From positions 33,674,502 through 33,738,501 of the forward strand of contig CM068547.1 in NCBI GenBank assembly GCA_035048495.1: a stretch of DNA of 64,000 nt. The letters are read 5' to 3'. Every line of letters starts with the position of its first letter. Position 1 is the first letter of the stretch. Of this stretch, positions 1 to 10,644 are shown piece after piece. The position numbers and the translations under genes are program-made. The notes beneath the pieces were generated by a model, which made no database searches, was not told the DNA's origin, and worked only from the letters and a program-made list of their open reading frames with translations. The stretch is from Euptelea pleiosperma. Taxonomy: Eukaryota > Streptophyta > Magnoliopsida > Ranunculales > Eupteleaceae.

Positions 1-369
1 TATACCTGAGATCTTTTCATTTGCGGAAGCGGCAATTTTGGTAGTCACCACTGCCATCTGGGCCTACTGACCGCATGGATGTTTAGCCCACCCTTTATCA
101 TAAAAAAATCAGCTTGTTTAATGATTTGTAGCCGTTGGTTTTAGTACTCAAAAAATGGTTGTATTCAACGGCTATAAGAACGCCTTAAATGGTGCTAAAA
201 AGTGTTAAAATCTAATGGTTATAGATTACCAATTAAGGTGATTTTTGGTATGTATATCCACCAAGGGGTGGGATAAACATCTAAGCAGTCAGTGGACCCA
301 GATGGCAGCGGTGACTACCAAAAATGCTGCTTCCGCAAATGAACAGTTTCAGGCATACCTTGTTACATC
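1..369. repeat. palindromic element, type B
   Basis: Inverted-repeat element ending GTATGCCTTGTTACATC-like; the left end starts at the window edge. The arms contain the shared core (ATGGATGTTTAGCCCACC ... AAAATCAGCTTG) and its reverse complement around a spacer. Copy at 21366-21747. The matching intron of TMT copy 3 lacks it. Confidence 0.65.
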
Positions 370-430
370 TTTTTCCCTACATATTTTTGTGGGGAGGCTC
401 TAGAAAAAATAAAAATAAAAAAAGGAAAAA

Positions 431-1090
431 GATATAACAAGGTATGCCTGAAACTGCTTCAAATGCGGAAGCACAATTTTTCTTACTCTCCACTGTCATT
501 TTTAACAGGTTTTAACGATTTTAACGGATTTTAATGGAAAAAACGGCGTTGAAATTCAAATTTTGAAAATTAAAAATTAAAAAAAAAAACAGAATTTAAC
601 GGAAATTAAACAGATTTTAACGGATTTAACGGCCTTTTTTTCATAAAATTTTTCAGAATTAAACGGCTGTTTAAACGATTTTAACGGCCGTTAAAACAAA
701 ACAAAAAACGGCCATTTTTTTTCAAAACCAATAAAACCTGTTTTAAGAGAAACGGGCTTGGGGCGTTACCGTTTAAACGGCCGTTTTTAAAAACATGGTT
801 TATCCCACCCTTTTGGTAGATATAGAGACCAAAAATCACGCTGATTGGTCATCTTTAGATTTTAATACTTTTTAGCACTTTTTAAGGCGTTCTTATAGCT
901 GTTGAATGCAACTATTTTTTAAGTACTAAAACCAACGGCTAAAAATCACTAAACAAGCTGACTTTTTCGTATGAATGCCTACTAAGGTGTGGGCTAAACA
1001 TCCATACAGTCAGTGGGCCCAGATGGCAGCGGTGACTTCCAAAATGCCGCATCCGCAAATGGAAAGATCTCAGGTATACTTTGTTACATC
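431..1090. repeat. palindromic type B element with nested AACGG-word element
   Basis: Starts TAACAAGGTATGCCTG and ends with the inverse near 1090. An AACGG-word element (500-797) interrupts it in the left arm and removes part of the core. The sister copy is 21809-22495; TMT copy 3 has the uninterrupted site near 34280-34290. Confidence 0.65.
500..797. mobile_element. AACGG-word element, TTTAAACGG dialect
   Basis: Repeated AACGG/CCGTT words in the TTTAAACGG and TTTTAACGG form, with the family backbone: the GCGTTGAAATTCAAATTTTG stretch, then TTTTTCAGAATTAAACGG, then GGGGCGTTACCG. Duplicated at 21877-22185. The left terminus appears truncated; the right end is CATG. Confidence 0.6.
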
Positions 1091-1261
1091 ACCACCCTAA
1101 AAAATATCTAGCAAAAGTCCAGGACAATTTCTGTCACTTTTGGCTTTATTAGATAGATTCTTATTTATTTTATAAATATATTACCTGAATATGAAGACAG
1201 ATTGACGCTGCCTATGATACAGACATCTGTATCAAAATCTTGATCCAGAAGTCCGACAATT

Positions 1262-1515
1262 TGCCACGTAGTAGACTCTTTATGTTTGGCCCACGCCTCG
1301 GTGGATCCACACACCAAAAATCGGTGTGATTAGTCATTCCTAGCTATTGGATTTGAGCACTTTTTCATAATGGGCTTTTGAACCAACTCATAGATCAGTT
1401 CACAAAGCCCATGACGAAAAAGTGCTCAAATCCTATGGCTAGAAATCACCAATCACGCTGATTTTTGGTGTGTAGGTCAATCATAGTGTGGGCCAAACAT
1501 TCAGTGGGCAAGTGG
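1262..1515. repeat. palindromic element, type C
   Basis: Arms with CACACACCAAAAATCGGTGTG-like core and its inverse around the palindromic centre near CATAATGGGCTTTTG. Sister copies lie at about 22653-22915 and, more diverged, at 34440-34690. Confidence 0.55.
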
Positions 1516-1559
1516 GCCCGAACGAGTATAAAATAACAGATACGACTAAAAGGTGATGA

Positions 1560-2535
1560 TCTGTGATGTACACGTGAGACTGGGTGACAGAGTTGTCTCA
1601 CCTATAATCCTATATGGACTTAGTACGTGACATGAACTGTTGACTGGTGGGTACCAATATTGGGTGCCATGAGCATTACACTCCATGTCGATTGATGGTA
1701 ATGCGCCAAGTGGACGACGACGACGGCGACGGCGACATGCCAAGTGTCGAAGGCATGAGTCTGCAAAACTTTTATTCATGGGTTCGGATACGACTACTTC
1801 CTACACCTTTCAGATCTCTACCCCAAGTGCAATCTATTTAAGTGTGTGTTGGTCGGCCCAAATCGGCCTGGATGGGCCTGGCCAGGCTTGTTGGGACGGG
1901 AATGGTTAATTGGGGGCTCATCGGGCCGGGCCGGGCCTCAAGAGGATTGGCTCGGGCCGTGGGCCGAAATTCAATTTACACCATAATGGAAGCAAATCAT
2001 AAATGACTAGATAGATGGGTTATCATCATCATATCATAGCCATATTCCAATTTCGACTATTAGGGTTTGCCTACATAAATCATATTCATGATTCCGTGGT
2101 TTTGGTCCGAACCTTTTCCTTTTTTTTATTTGAAACCGTGGGTATCCAGGCCTATTATAGCACCCTGCAAGTCCCTAGGGCACGATCGTCACCCATTCCT
2201 AAGGGTGGCAATTTGGCCCGCAGCCCACGGCCCGAGCCCATCCCGTTTATCTCGGGCTAAGCCCGGCCCAGTACGAAGTTGAGCCCAGTCCGGCCCATCC
2301 CGTGAATATGTTGGGTCGGGCTTGGGTTTGAAAACAAAGCCCGAGCCCACCCCACCTGTTGAGCATGTGTTTGATGGCTTTTCTTTTTTCTTTTTTTTTT
2401 TTATCAAAGTTCCTATTAACACAAGTTGGTGGAAAAAAATACTTTAGAAAATATTTTGCCTTTTCCATGCTTTACTTTGGGATACGCGTAAATTTTAGCA
2501 AATCAAATGATTAATATATTTTGATATTAACTATA
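1560..2535. other. gene-free intron 1 sequence of TMT copy 1
   Basis: Contains a CGACGACGG simple repeat near 1710, GGGCC/GGCCCG-rich decayed repeat DNA (1850-2350) and a poly-pyrimidine tract near 2385-2402. No exon, RNA gene or intact element could be supported. Confidence 0.5.
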
Positions 2536-2880
2536 GGGTCGGGATCGGGGTACAACCATTTTTGACAACCATTTAGGCGGACCCTCATAGAAGAAGAATC
2601 AATGGCTGATTTTTGGTGAGGATGATCTCCTCACCATATAGATCACCCCAACAAAAAACGAAATTTCTAACCCCATCAAATGAGGTTTTCAAGTTATACG
2701 GAAAAAATAGACAGTCCATAATTCTTCAACTTCTAAATCAGTCTACAAATATCAGAATGATTTGAATTTTTGTGAGGATGATCTCGTTACCACATAGATC
2801 ATCCTCACAAAAAGTCAGCCGATGATTCATCTTCTATGTGGGTCTGCCAAATGGTTGTCAAAAATAGTTGTGAAAAATGA
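2536..2880. repeat. palindromic MULE-like element, type D (incomplete)
   Basis: Begins GGGTCGGGATCGGGG like the intact type D element at 13847, with inverted arms GATGATCTCCTCACC and their inverse. The right terminus is eroded. The segment 2448-2868 is absent from the sister block near 23838, with a short GAAAA match at the break. Confidence 0.55.
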
Positions 2881-3772
2881 CAGCGCACAAAGATTGTGAA
2901 AAATTGTTTTTTACTGTTGAATGTAATATTTTAATAACATTATTTTTTAACATTGAATCTGGTTTTTTTTTTTTTTTTTCTTTTGACTAATCAAGTTGAT
3001 CTTTGGTATGTAGGTCCACCAGGAGGTGGTCCAACTCCAAACACCCATAAGTTTGGTTAATCCCTAGGTGGATCTAGAAACCAAAAATCAACCAAGAGGT
3101 GGTCCAATATGAGCAACATGGCACATTTTTAGACTAGACTGATTGTATGGATGTTTGTCAATCCTTATGTTGATTTAGAAACCAAAAACTAACCTGATTA
3201 GTGATTTCTAAGCTTTGGATTAGGGTCATTTTCATTTGGTCAGCCCGTAGCCCATTAGCAAGCCCGCAGCCAGGTCCATTACGAATCCCGTCAGCCCAAC
3301 TATAGATTGGGCCACAGGCTAGGCCTGGGTTTGAGTTTTAGATTGAGGCCCGGCCCGACTAAGATGCGGGCCTCATCAGCCCTGCCCGACATAGGCCCAG
3401 CCCGAGGCAGGCCCGGCCCTAGCCCAGCCCAGCTGGCCAAATTGCCACCCTTACCCCTTCCACACGTGCCGGAGTGTATTAGAAGAGTTAATGTGGACTG
3501 AGCAACTTATTACCCTTACTCATTCTAGGGGGTGGCCCCAAGAAGAGTTGAACTCAGAACCTCCTACTTTATGGAGTGGAGTCCTGGGCCTCCTGGCCAC
3601 TGGCACTTAACCCTGGTCCAAAATCTAGTGAAACCATAGTGACCATTTTTCATGGTGAAACCTAGTTTTAGACAAAATCTGTAGTTTCGTCCTACAGCAA
3701 AATCGAAACTAGTATCTGCAGATTTTACAGTGTTTCTGTCTTAAAATCGTATTGTGTGGTGTTGATTTGCAG

Positions 3773-6700
3773 AGGATTCATTGAAAAAGCCTAAGAGCGT
3801 GGTTGACGTTGGGTGTGGGATTGGAGGCAGCTCGAGATATCTAGCGAGGAAGTATGGGGCCAAATGCCAAGGCATCACCTTGAGTCCCATTCAAGCTCAA
3901 AGGGCACAAGCTCTTGCTGTTGCACAAGGATTGGCTGATCAAGTATGTTCCTCTGTACTTTGTGACATGGAAAGTCAAGGTTTCATATCTCATCAAATGT
4001 TCGTGGCCGTTTGATCTTTGATATCGTTATGAACATTTAAAAAAAAAATTTGACTAGTAATTAAAAAAAGGTCTTTAGATGAGATCGTTACGATCATCGT
4101 ATTCTATGTTGATATGAGTACGCGTGTCAACGTCCAATAAGAATATGAAAAATGAGATTTGTAGACTTGGTAGAATATTTTAAGGGTCGGGCTCCGTTGA
4201 CAGCCATAAAATGACAGGATTCTGTACAGGACACAATTATATGCCACATGGCACACTCTTAAGAGGACTCTGACCGTATGGATGTTTGTCCAATCCCTAG
4301 GTGGTCCTACAAACCAAAATTCAGCCTGATTAGTGATTTTTAGACGTTGGATCTTTGTACCTCAAATACTGCTATAATTCCCACAGTTGAGATCAACCCA
4401 TGCAAATAAGTCCAATCCAACGTCTAGAAATCAACAATCAGGCTGAATTGTGGGTTGTAGGTCCACCTAGGGGTTGGTCAAATATCCATACGGTCAGAGT
4501 CCTCCAAGAATGTGTCAAGTGGCATACGTTGTCTCCTGTACAAAATCCTGTATTTGAGGTACAAAGATCCAACGTCTAGAAATCACTAATCAGGCTCAAT
4601 TTTGGTTTGTAGGACCACCTAGGGATTGGACAATCATCCATACGGTCAGAGTCATCCAAGAATGTGCCACGAGGCATATATTGTGTCCTGTACAAAATCC
4701 GGTCATTTTAGGGCTTGCAACGGAGCCTGACCCATATGTTAACTATGGGAATTATAGCAGTATTTAAGGTACAAAGATCCAATGTCTAAAAATCACTAAT
4801 CAGGCTGAATTTTGGTTTGTAGGTCCACCTAGGGATTGGACAAACATCCATACGGTCAGAGTCCTCCAAGAATGTGCCACGTGGCATATATTGTGTCTTG
4901 TACAAAATCCTGTCATTTTAGGGTTGTCAACGGAGCCTGAAAGGGTCAGGCTCCAAGGACACCCTTTTTCTTATCCCTATCGGGAGTCGGACTCGGGACC
5001 ATGGATTTCAAGAATCCAATGGCAGTTGATAGCGCTGGGTTGGCGTTCACTTAATCAAAAAAGTGAATGCCAACTTAGCACGAAGTGAATGCCAACGCAG
5101 CGCTATCAACCACCGTTCTCGGAATCCAAGGCCCCAAGACCGACTCCCAGAGAGCTAGAAAAAAGGGAGGCTCCTAAGCCCAACCCATCTTAAATAAGGG
5201 TCGGGCTCGGGGGACCCCCATTTTTTACACCCATTTTGGTGTACCTAGGGAGAAGATGAATTAATGGCTGATTTTTGGTGAGGATGATCTCTATGGTGAG
5301 GAGATCATCCTCGCAAATTATTCCAATATTCGTAGACTGGTTTAGAAGTTGAGGAATTATGGACCGTCGATTTTTACTATGTAACTTGAAAACCATATTT
5401 GATGGGAAATTTCTGAATGGGCTCATTTTTTGTTGGGGTGATCTATATGATGAGAAGATCATCATCATCAAAAATCAGCCATTGATTCATCTTCAACGTG
5501 GGTATGCCAAAATGGGGGTTCCCTGAGCCCGACCCTTTAAATAATGTAAAATAAAATAAATATTTTTTATTTAATAGTAAGGATAACACTTGATTATATA
5601 TTTTATTGAAATTTTCAAATTCAATATTTGAATTTCGAATTTTAGCGCCATTTTTTTCGTTTTTGCCTCTGTTACAATTCGTTATAACGGAAAAAAAGGT
5701 AACGTCCCCAATCCGTTATACCGTTATAACGGCCTCTTTTAAACCATGCTTTAGATTTCCTGTAACATGAAAAGCTCAAGAGGGATTAGAAGATGTAACA
5801 ATGGTGAATGGTTAGCAGGTGTCCTTTCAAGTTGCAGATGCACTTCAACAACCTTTTCCTGATGGGCAGTTTGATCTGGTTTGGTCCATGGAGAGTGGAG
5901 AACACATGCCCGACAAAACAAAGGTATCTTTATCTCTTCTTCCATAGATTCAGTTATTATTCTCCATATACTGCGTTTCGCCCTTATTGTTCTAGGGCAT
6001 GACAATCGTCCATTTCGTTCAGGCCGAAACTTTCGTAACGTATCACCATAAATGTTAAGATCCAAACCAATACACCAAAAGCACCTAGGTGATAGAGGTG
6101 CTGGAAGTTTAAGTCTTAACCTTTAAGATTGTTACAATAATCAGTAAAACTCCCATCTAATTGCAGTCTTTTCAGAAAATGTTACGTTTCGATTTCATCA
6201 AGTTTTGTCCAAAACCGACCGATACTTCCAATATGTTTCGTTTGCTCATTCTGTTAAACTGACAGTTTGTAAGCGAATTGGCACGTGTCGCATCGCCCGG
6301 GGCGACTATAATAATCGTAACGTGGTGCCATAGAGATCTCTCACCCACTGAGGACTCCTTGCAGCCCCAAGAGAAAAAACTCTTGGACAAGATATGTAAA
6401 GCTTTTTATCTCCCGGCCTGGTGTTCAACTACGGACTACGTCAAATTACTTCAATCTCTCTCACTGCAGGTACTTGCAACCATGGTTAGTAAATTCTCGA
6501 ATTATTCGCAAACTGTACAAAATATTCATCGCAACGTCCTATTCAACGTTTGGAAAAATTCGTGAATTTTTCAAGATCACAGACTTTTCCAAATTATTCA
6601 GTTTTGAACATAAAAAGTCATTTTATATGACAAAATTTTATAAATATTTTACTTTTTATTTTGTTTTGTTTTTTAAATTAGTTTTGCCGAATTTTATAAC

Positions 6701-7076
6701 GCATCTTTTAATGATAAACCCCAATTGTTGCTAATTATGCTTACACCTACCTATGTGCGGCAGGATATCAAGGCGGCAGATTGGTCGGGGAATGTGGCCC
6801 CATTTTGGCCAGCGGTGATACGCTCCGCCTTAACATGGAAAGGCCTCATTTCATTGCTACGAAGCGGTAAGCATATATAGCATTCATCACATGAATAACT
6901 ACTAATTTCCTTCTTCTTCTTTTTTTTGTTAATTACATCATTTTCTTCAACTATGGTTATCGGTTAATTCAGGAGGGAAAACCATAAAGGGGGCACTGGC
7001 GATGCCGTTAATGATCAAAGGGTACAAGACGAATCTAATCAAATTTGCCATCATTACTTGCCGAAAGCCGGAATGA
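3773..7076 (+). CDS. VTE4: gamma-tocopherol methyltransferase, copy 1 (exons 2-6; exon 1 outside window)
   Basis: S-adenosylmethionine-dependent methyltransferase of the gamma-TMT family, which converts gamma- to alpha-tocopherol in plastids. Exons read from GT..AG borders: 3773-3942, 5819-5923, 6266-6469, 6764-6866 and 6973-7076 (stop TGA 7074-7076). All join in phase with no stop. Exon 2 carries SAM motif I (VVDVGCGIGGSSRYLA); exon 3 the FDLVWSMESGEHM block; exon 4 the IIIVTWCHR block and the AFYLPAWCST stretch; exon 5 the APFWPAVIR block; exon 6 the C-terminus ending CRKPE. The window's first bases are homologous to intron 1 of copy 2, so exon 1 and the start lie upstream and their integrity is unknown. 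Compared with copy 3 it has SGGKT instead of SGWKT and MIKGY instead of MIEGY, both shared with copy 2. Intron 1 is full of transposons. Confidence 0.9.
4184..4945. repeat. type A palindromic element with multiplied right arms
   Basis: Left terminus GGGTCGGGCTCCGTTGACAG, then a left arm with ACAAACCAAAATTCAGCCTG, followed by three successive copies of the right arm (about 4396-4545, 4555-4730 and 4745-4940). Each contains CACTAATCAGGCT-like sequence, ATCCATACGGTCAGAGT and a GTGCCACGTGGCATA-like block. The duplicate 25149-25910 has the same structure, so the arm amplification predates that duplication. Confidence 0.65.
4946..5185. repeat. type E palindromic element
   Basis: GGTCAGGCTCCAAGGACACC start, inverted CACTTAATCAAAAAAGTG centre and arms with CCAATGGCAGTTGATAGCGC. 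Copies at 25911-26150 and 35505-35735, and a clean member with exact 9-base duplications at 56189. Confidence 0.55.
5198..5535. mobile_element. type D MULE-like MITE
   Basis: 338 bases with terminal inverted repeats GGGTCGGGCTCGGGGGACCC / inverse, flanked by CTTAAATAA (5189-5197) and TTTAAATAA (5536-5544), a 9-base target duplication with one mismatch as expected for Mutator-like elements. It lies in intron 2 of TMT copy 1. Confidence 0.75.
5640..5752. repeat. truncated AACGG-word element, TTATAACGG dialect
   Basis: Reverse-oriented end fragment: TTGAATTTCGAATTTTAGCG backbone, then CCGTTATACCGTTATAACGG and TTTTAAACCATG terminus. Present at the same intronic place in copies 2 (about 26600-26716) and 3 (about 36180-36291), so it is older than the array. 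Confidence 0.6.
6053..6136. mobile_element. solo LTR of a TRIM retroelement (TMT copy 1 intron 3)
   Basis: 84 bases starting TGTTAAGATCC and ending TTACA, flanked by ATAAA (6048-6052) and ATAAT. In TMT copy 3 the same place holds a complete two-LTR element, so this is the recombination remnant. Confidence 0.78.
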
Positions 7077-7226
7077 ACCGACATTTCTCGACCGGGTTCA
7101 TAATTATGAAGAAATTCTTCCATAATTCTATTTTCTAAATTGTGTTCGGGTGAGTAGATATCTCCCCACCCCAAATGATGATATTATTTTTCTAGGAAAA
7201 CTAATATTGCCATGCTACGGTACGGA

Positions 7227-7738
7227 CATGGCTGTCTCGATGCAAGTTGAGGCCTAAGACAAAAACTCTATATGGGGCCTTTTAATATATTAATATATGG
7301 TATTAATTAAAATTTGTAGCTCTCTATATGGTAGAAAATCTTATTTAACAACTATTCATGATAATTAAAAGCTATTGAAAAAATTTAGAAGAACAGGACT
7401 TCCGTTGTAGTCCATGCAGAGCACTCTCGCGGCCCCTACATAGATCATTTTTTGTGCGCAATGACTGTGTGATGTTCAACCCACATATTGGTGGATAAAC
7501 ACACTAAAAATCAGCTTGATTGATAATTTCTAGCCATTGGATTTACTACTCAAAAAGCTTGCTTGAATCCAATGGCTAGAATAAAATCCTGGCTAAAGAT
7601 GACCAATCAGCTTAATTTTTGGTTTGTATATCCAACAAGGGGTGGGCTAAACATCTATGGGGTTAGTGGGTTGGGGGCCTTCTCTCACAAGGGGCCTAAG
7701 GCGACCTCCTTACCGGCCTTATGGTTGAGCCAGCCCTG
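7227..7738. mobile_element. hAT-like non-autonomous element carrying the palindromic core
   Basis: 512 bases with ends CATGGCTGTCTCGATGC and inverse of CAGGGCTGGCTCAACC, flanked by exact 8-base duplications GGTACGGA (7219-7226 and 7739-7746). The single-copy site GGTACGGA is present without the element at 38138-38145 behind TMT copy 3. Internally it contains AAAATCAGCTTGATTGAT and its inverse. Confidence 0.9.
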
Positions 7739-7947
7739 GGTACGGATTCAGGTTTGATTCCGACTGGTGCGTTATCATTTTCGACCCGACAAAAAAAAAT
7801 TGCATGTGTTTTGCATGACAATGTCACGACGTAGGCAATTACTACAAGTAATATTTTTTTTTTATTGATTGTTTAGATTTTTAATATAAATTGTAGGCAG
7901 TTACTAATTTATAACTAATTTATTGATTGATTACATGAACTTGTAGC

Positions 7948-8214
7948 CAAGGTTTTAAATAGTCCGTTATAACGGTCGCTTAATGTTACAACCGTTGTAA
8001 CGGGTCACATCTGAAGTAAAAAAATGTTAGAATAACATATATTTTTTTCAAAACGGTAAAAGAATTTGTTATTTTTAAAAGGCCGTTGTTTCCATTATAA
8101 CAACTTATGCCCTTTTTCGGACATGGTCGTTATTATTTTCAAAATAACATAACAGGGTTAGGGCGTTACCGTTATAACGGCTGTTATTCTCGTCGTAACG
8201 ACTGTTATTTTATC
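7948..8214. mobile_element. AACGG-word element, TTATAACGG dialect
   Basis: Begins CAAGGTTTTAAATAG then CCGTTATAACGG words, followed by GGGCGTTACCGTTATAACGG and GTTATTTT near the other end. Duplicate at about 28993-29260. No clear right terminus. Confidence 0.55.
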
Positions 8215-8757
8215 ACCATCAAGCTTAGTTAAGAGTGTACAATCGCATTGCACTCTTATCATCATCATTATATTCAAAGTAATATCATTACATTTATACT
8301 TAAAGAAATAAAATACGAAACGACTAAAACACCTTCGGGCGTTAGGCAACACAAAAATAAGTAACTTATTGACTTTTATAAGCCAAAAAGTTAAAAGTCA
8401 AGATTTATTAGATTTCCTAGGGATATTTATGGTAAAAACTGAGAAAAAAAACATCGCTGACGGACAACGGTCGCTCAAGGCGAAAGGGGGGTGAGCCCTA
8501 TTATAACAGTAGAGATGATTTTGACATGGATAGACTAAAGTTACCACTTGCATAGAATATGACTTGCATTAACACTTGAGATGCAGAGGATGAGATGCAC
8601 AAAACCAGATTGTTATCATGGAAAGTTAGTAAACCTTAGCTCATGTGGCTGAAAGTCGTTTTGCTTTCTAAAATAGGAAAGATATAAATTAGTAAAATTC
8701 AGTGTGCTATTCAAATGATATCGCTCTCGTACCCAAGCAACCAGTGTTCCTCAGACC

Positions 8758-8975
8758 ATGGTTTAAAAAAATGTTGTAACTGTAATGCCCAACCCCCCGT
8801 TAGTTATCTGAAAAATAACATCCAAAACCTTAAAAAAAAGGGGGGGCTTAGCCTTATAATGGAAATAACAGCCGTTATTTATCTGTTAGCTGTTATTTTA
8901 CTGTTTGTAAGGTTATTTTGATTCTTTATTCAAATGTGACTCGTTGTAAGGGACGTAACCATAATGTTCCTTTTA
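8758..8975. repeat. diverged AACGG-word element
   Basis: CATGGTTTAAAA start with CCGTTAGTTATCTG and AACAGCCGTTATTTATC words; the terminal part is decayed. Duplicate at 39243-39460. Confidence 0.45.
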
Positions 8976-8999
8976 AGAGTCGATCTTTGATGACGAACC

Positions 9000-9195
9000 A
9001 TAGTATGAGCCACATGGCACATTCTTAGGGACTACTGATCGTATAGATGTTTGGCCCCTCCCGAGGTAGACCTAATTGCAAAAAAACCAGCATGATTAGT
9101 GATCTCCAACCTTTGGATCTGAGCATCCAAAATAATACTTGATTCCCACTGTTAAAAATCAACCCATGGAAACAGTTATTAGCATCCCGTGTGTA
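9000..9195. repeat. single arm of a type A palindromic element
   Basis: GAGCCACATGGCACATTC, GATGTTTGGCCCCTCC and CCAGCATGATTAGTGAT in one orientation only; the second arm is missing. Duplicate at 39485-39680. Confidence 0.5.
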
Positions 9196-9210
9196 AGGTG
9201 TAAGATATCT

Positions 9211-9239
9211 AGAGAGAGAGAGAGAGGGGGGGGGGGGGG
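9211..9239. repeat. GA and poly-G microsatellite
   Basis: (GA)n followed by an uninterrupted G run. The paralogous tract at 39697-39735 has a longer G run, showing length instability between duplicates. Confidence 0.9.
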
Positions 9240-9690
9240 CTCTTGTTTCTTTGTTCATCTAACACCTGCAAACAGAGAATCCATAGTAGTTCATTCATCT
9301 AACACCTGCAAACCGATAATCCATAGTAGTGGAGTTAGTGAAAACCTTTCTCGTCGAGAGGTCTCCCCTCAACCATGGTTTTGATGCCAACGAGACCCTT
9401 CATTTGGGTGCATAACCACAAGGAATAGATTGTGAGGAAAAGAACTGAAAACCAAACAATGAACAACAATAACACGGAATTATTTGCTTTATATAGGCCG
9501 TAACCATAACGATATGCTCTGCGATTTTAAACAGCTCTCTCGGGAATATGGTGTGAGAAATTTTCAAAATAATTCGGTCTTGATTGGAAGGCTGAAACGG
9601 GAATAGGTTAGAAGATGCCTAATTGCAGAGATATATGTTGATATTTTCATATTAGATTCCAAACTGTTCCTGACACCAACTTCAAATTTG

Positions 9691-9752
9691 CACTCTCTCT
9701 CTCTCTCTCTCACAAGCACACGCACGCACGCACGCACACACACACACACACA
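9691..9752. repeat. CT / CACG / CA compound microsatellite
   Basis: (CT)n, a CACAAG break, then (CACG)n and (CA)n, downstream of the orphan coiled-coil exon. A shorter variant is at 40161-40216. Confidence 0.9.
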
Positions 9753-9895
9753 ACACGCAGAACGAAACATTTGTCTGAATTAAGGAGAGGACAGAAAGGA
9801 GGCTTCTCCCCCAGTGTGGAACCTCAAAGAAACACGAACAAGGCTTGTCAAAAAAAACAGAAAAAACAAACAAGAATACACAAAAATAAGACCGT

Positions 9896-10644
9896 CTACA
9901 AAATACTTGGTACCTGAGAAACCAATCTCTGCTGCAACTCTGTGATCTTCGAGCATAGCTCCACCTTCTGCTCCTTGTAGCTCTGCAGTAGGTACTCTTT
10001 TCCTTCTATTACTTCCTTCAACTCTCCCACTTCTCTCTTCAACATCTCAATCCTCTCTCCACCTCCTCTCTCCTTGTCCACCAACTCCAAATCATTCTCC
10101 CCATCAAGAAACCCGTTATCATGCCCATTTCCATTTCTTCCTTCTGCTGGCCAGCTCCTGGCCGTCGGGGGCTTCTCAGGGTGACCCACATCTCCAACAC
10201 AGTGATCTGCTATGGCCTTCCTCAGCCTCTGGATCTCTCTCTCAGCGTCGAACAGGTCCTGGTTCGCAGCGTCGAGCTGCGACTGCACAAGGGTAGAATG
10301 TGTCAGCTGATTACTAAGTGAACTCTGCAACTCTGTGATCTGATCCTGCATTTCCAGGATCATCTCATCCCTTCTCTTCAACTGCTGCCTCAGCTTGTGT
10401 ATCACTTCCCGCTTGCTGAAGATGTCAGAGCCAGATTCAGACACACAAGGGGAGTCCGAACTGTTTGAGTGGTGGAATGGCTTCCGAGGCAGCTCCAGGC
10501 GATCCGGTGAAGATGCCCACATTACACCGTCTAGCCTGCTGGATTCTGGAGCTGGAATTGTCACTAAAGGGAGTGCCAGATCAGTTTCTTTCCGCATTGG
10601 GACAACAGGTGGATGCTTAACCTCCACCATGCCATCTGAAATCC
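9896..10644 (-). pseudogene. orphan last exon of the coiled-coil protein gene
   Basis: Near-identical to exon 3 of the intact gene (41107-40359) and exactly the same length (749 bases), with the reading frame still open from the ISDGMVEVKH start to VPSIL and the splice acceptor retained. The flanking intron is present only to about 11581, where sequence switches abruptly to DNA that normally lies upstream of TMT. The N-terminal membrane exons are absent, so this is a stranded duplicate rather than a functional gene. The intact frame indicates recent duplication, not selection. Confidence 0.85.

Larger units (their letters stand above)
1..8520. repeat. segmental duplication block (pairs with about 21366-29562)
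   Basis: The block from the window start to about 8520 is repeated nearly base for base from about 21366 to 29562, including intergenic repeats, TMT exons 2-6 and the hAT element after the gene. Differences are small indels, a segment of about 420 bases (2448-2868) missing from the second copy, and a 65-base tandem duplication in the second copy. This is the youngest duplication in the array. Confidence 0.9.
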
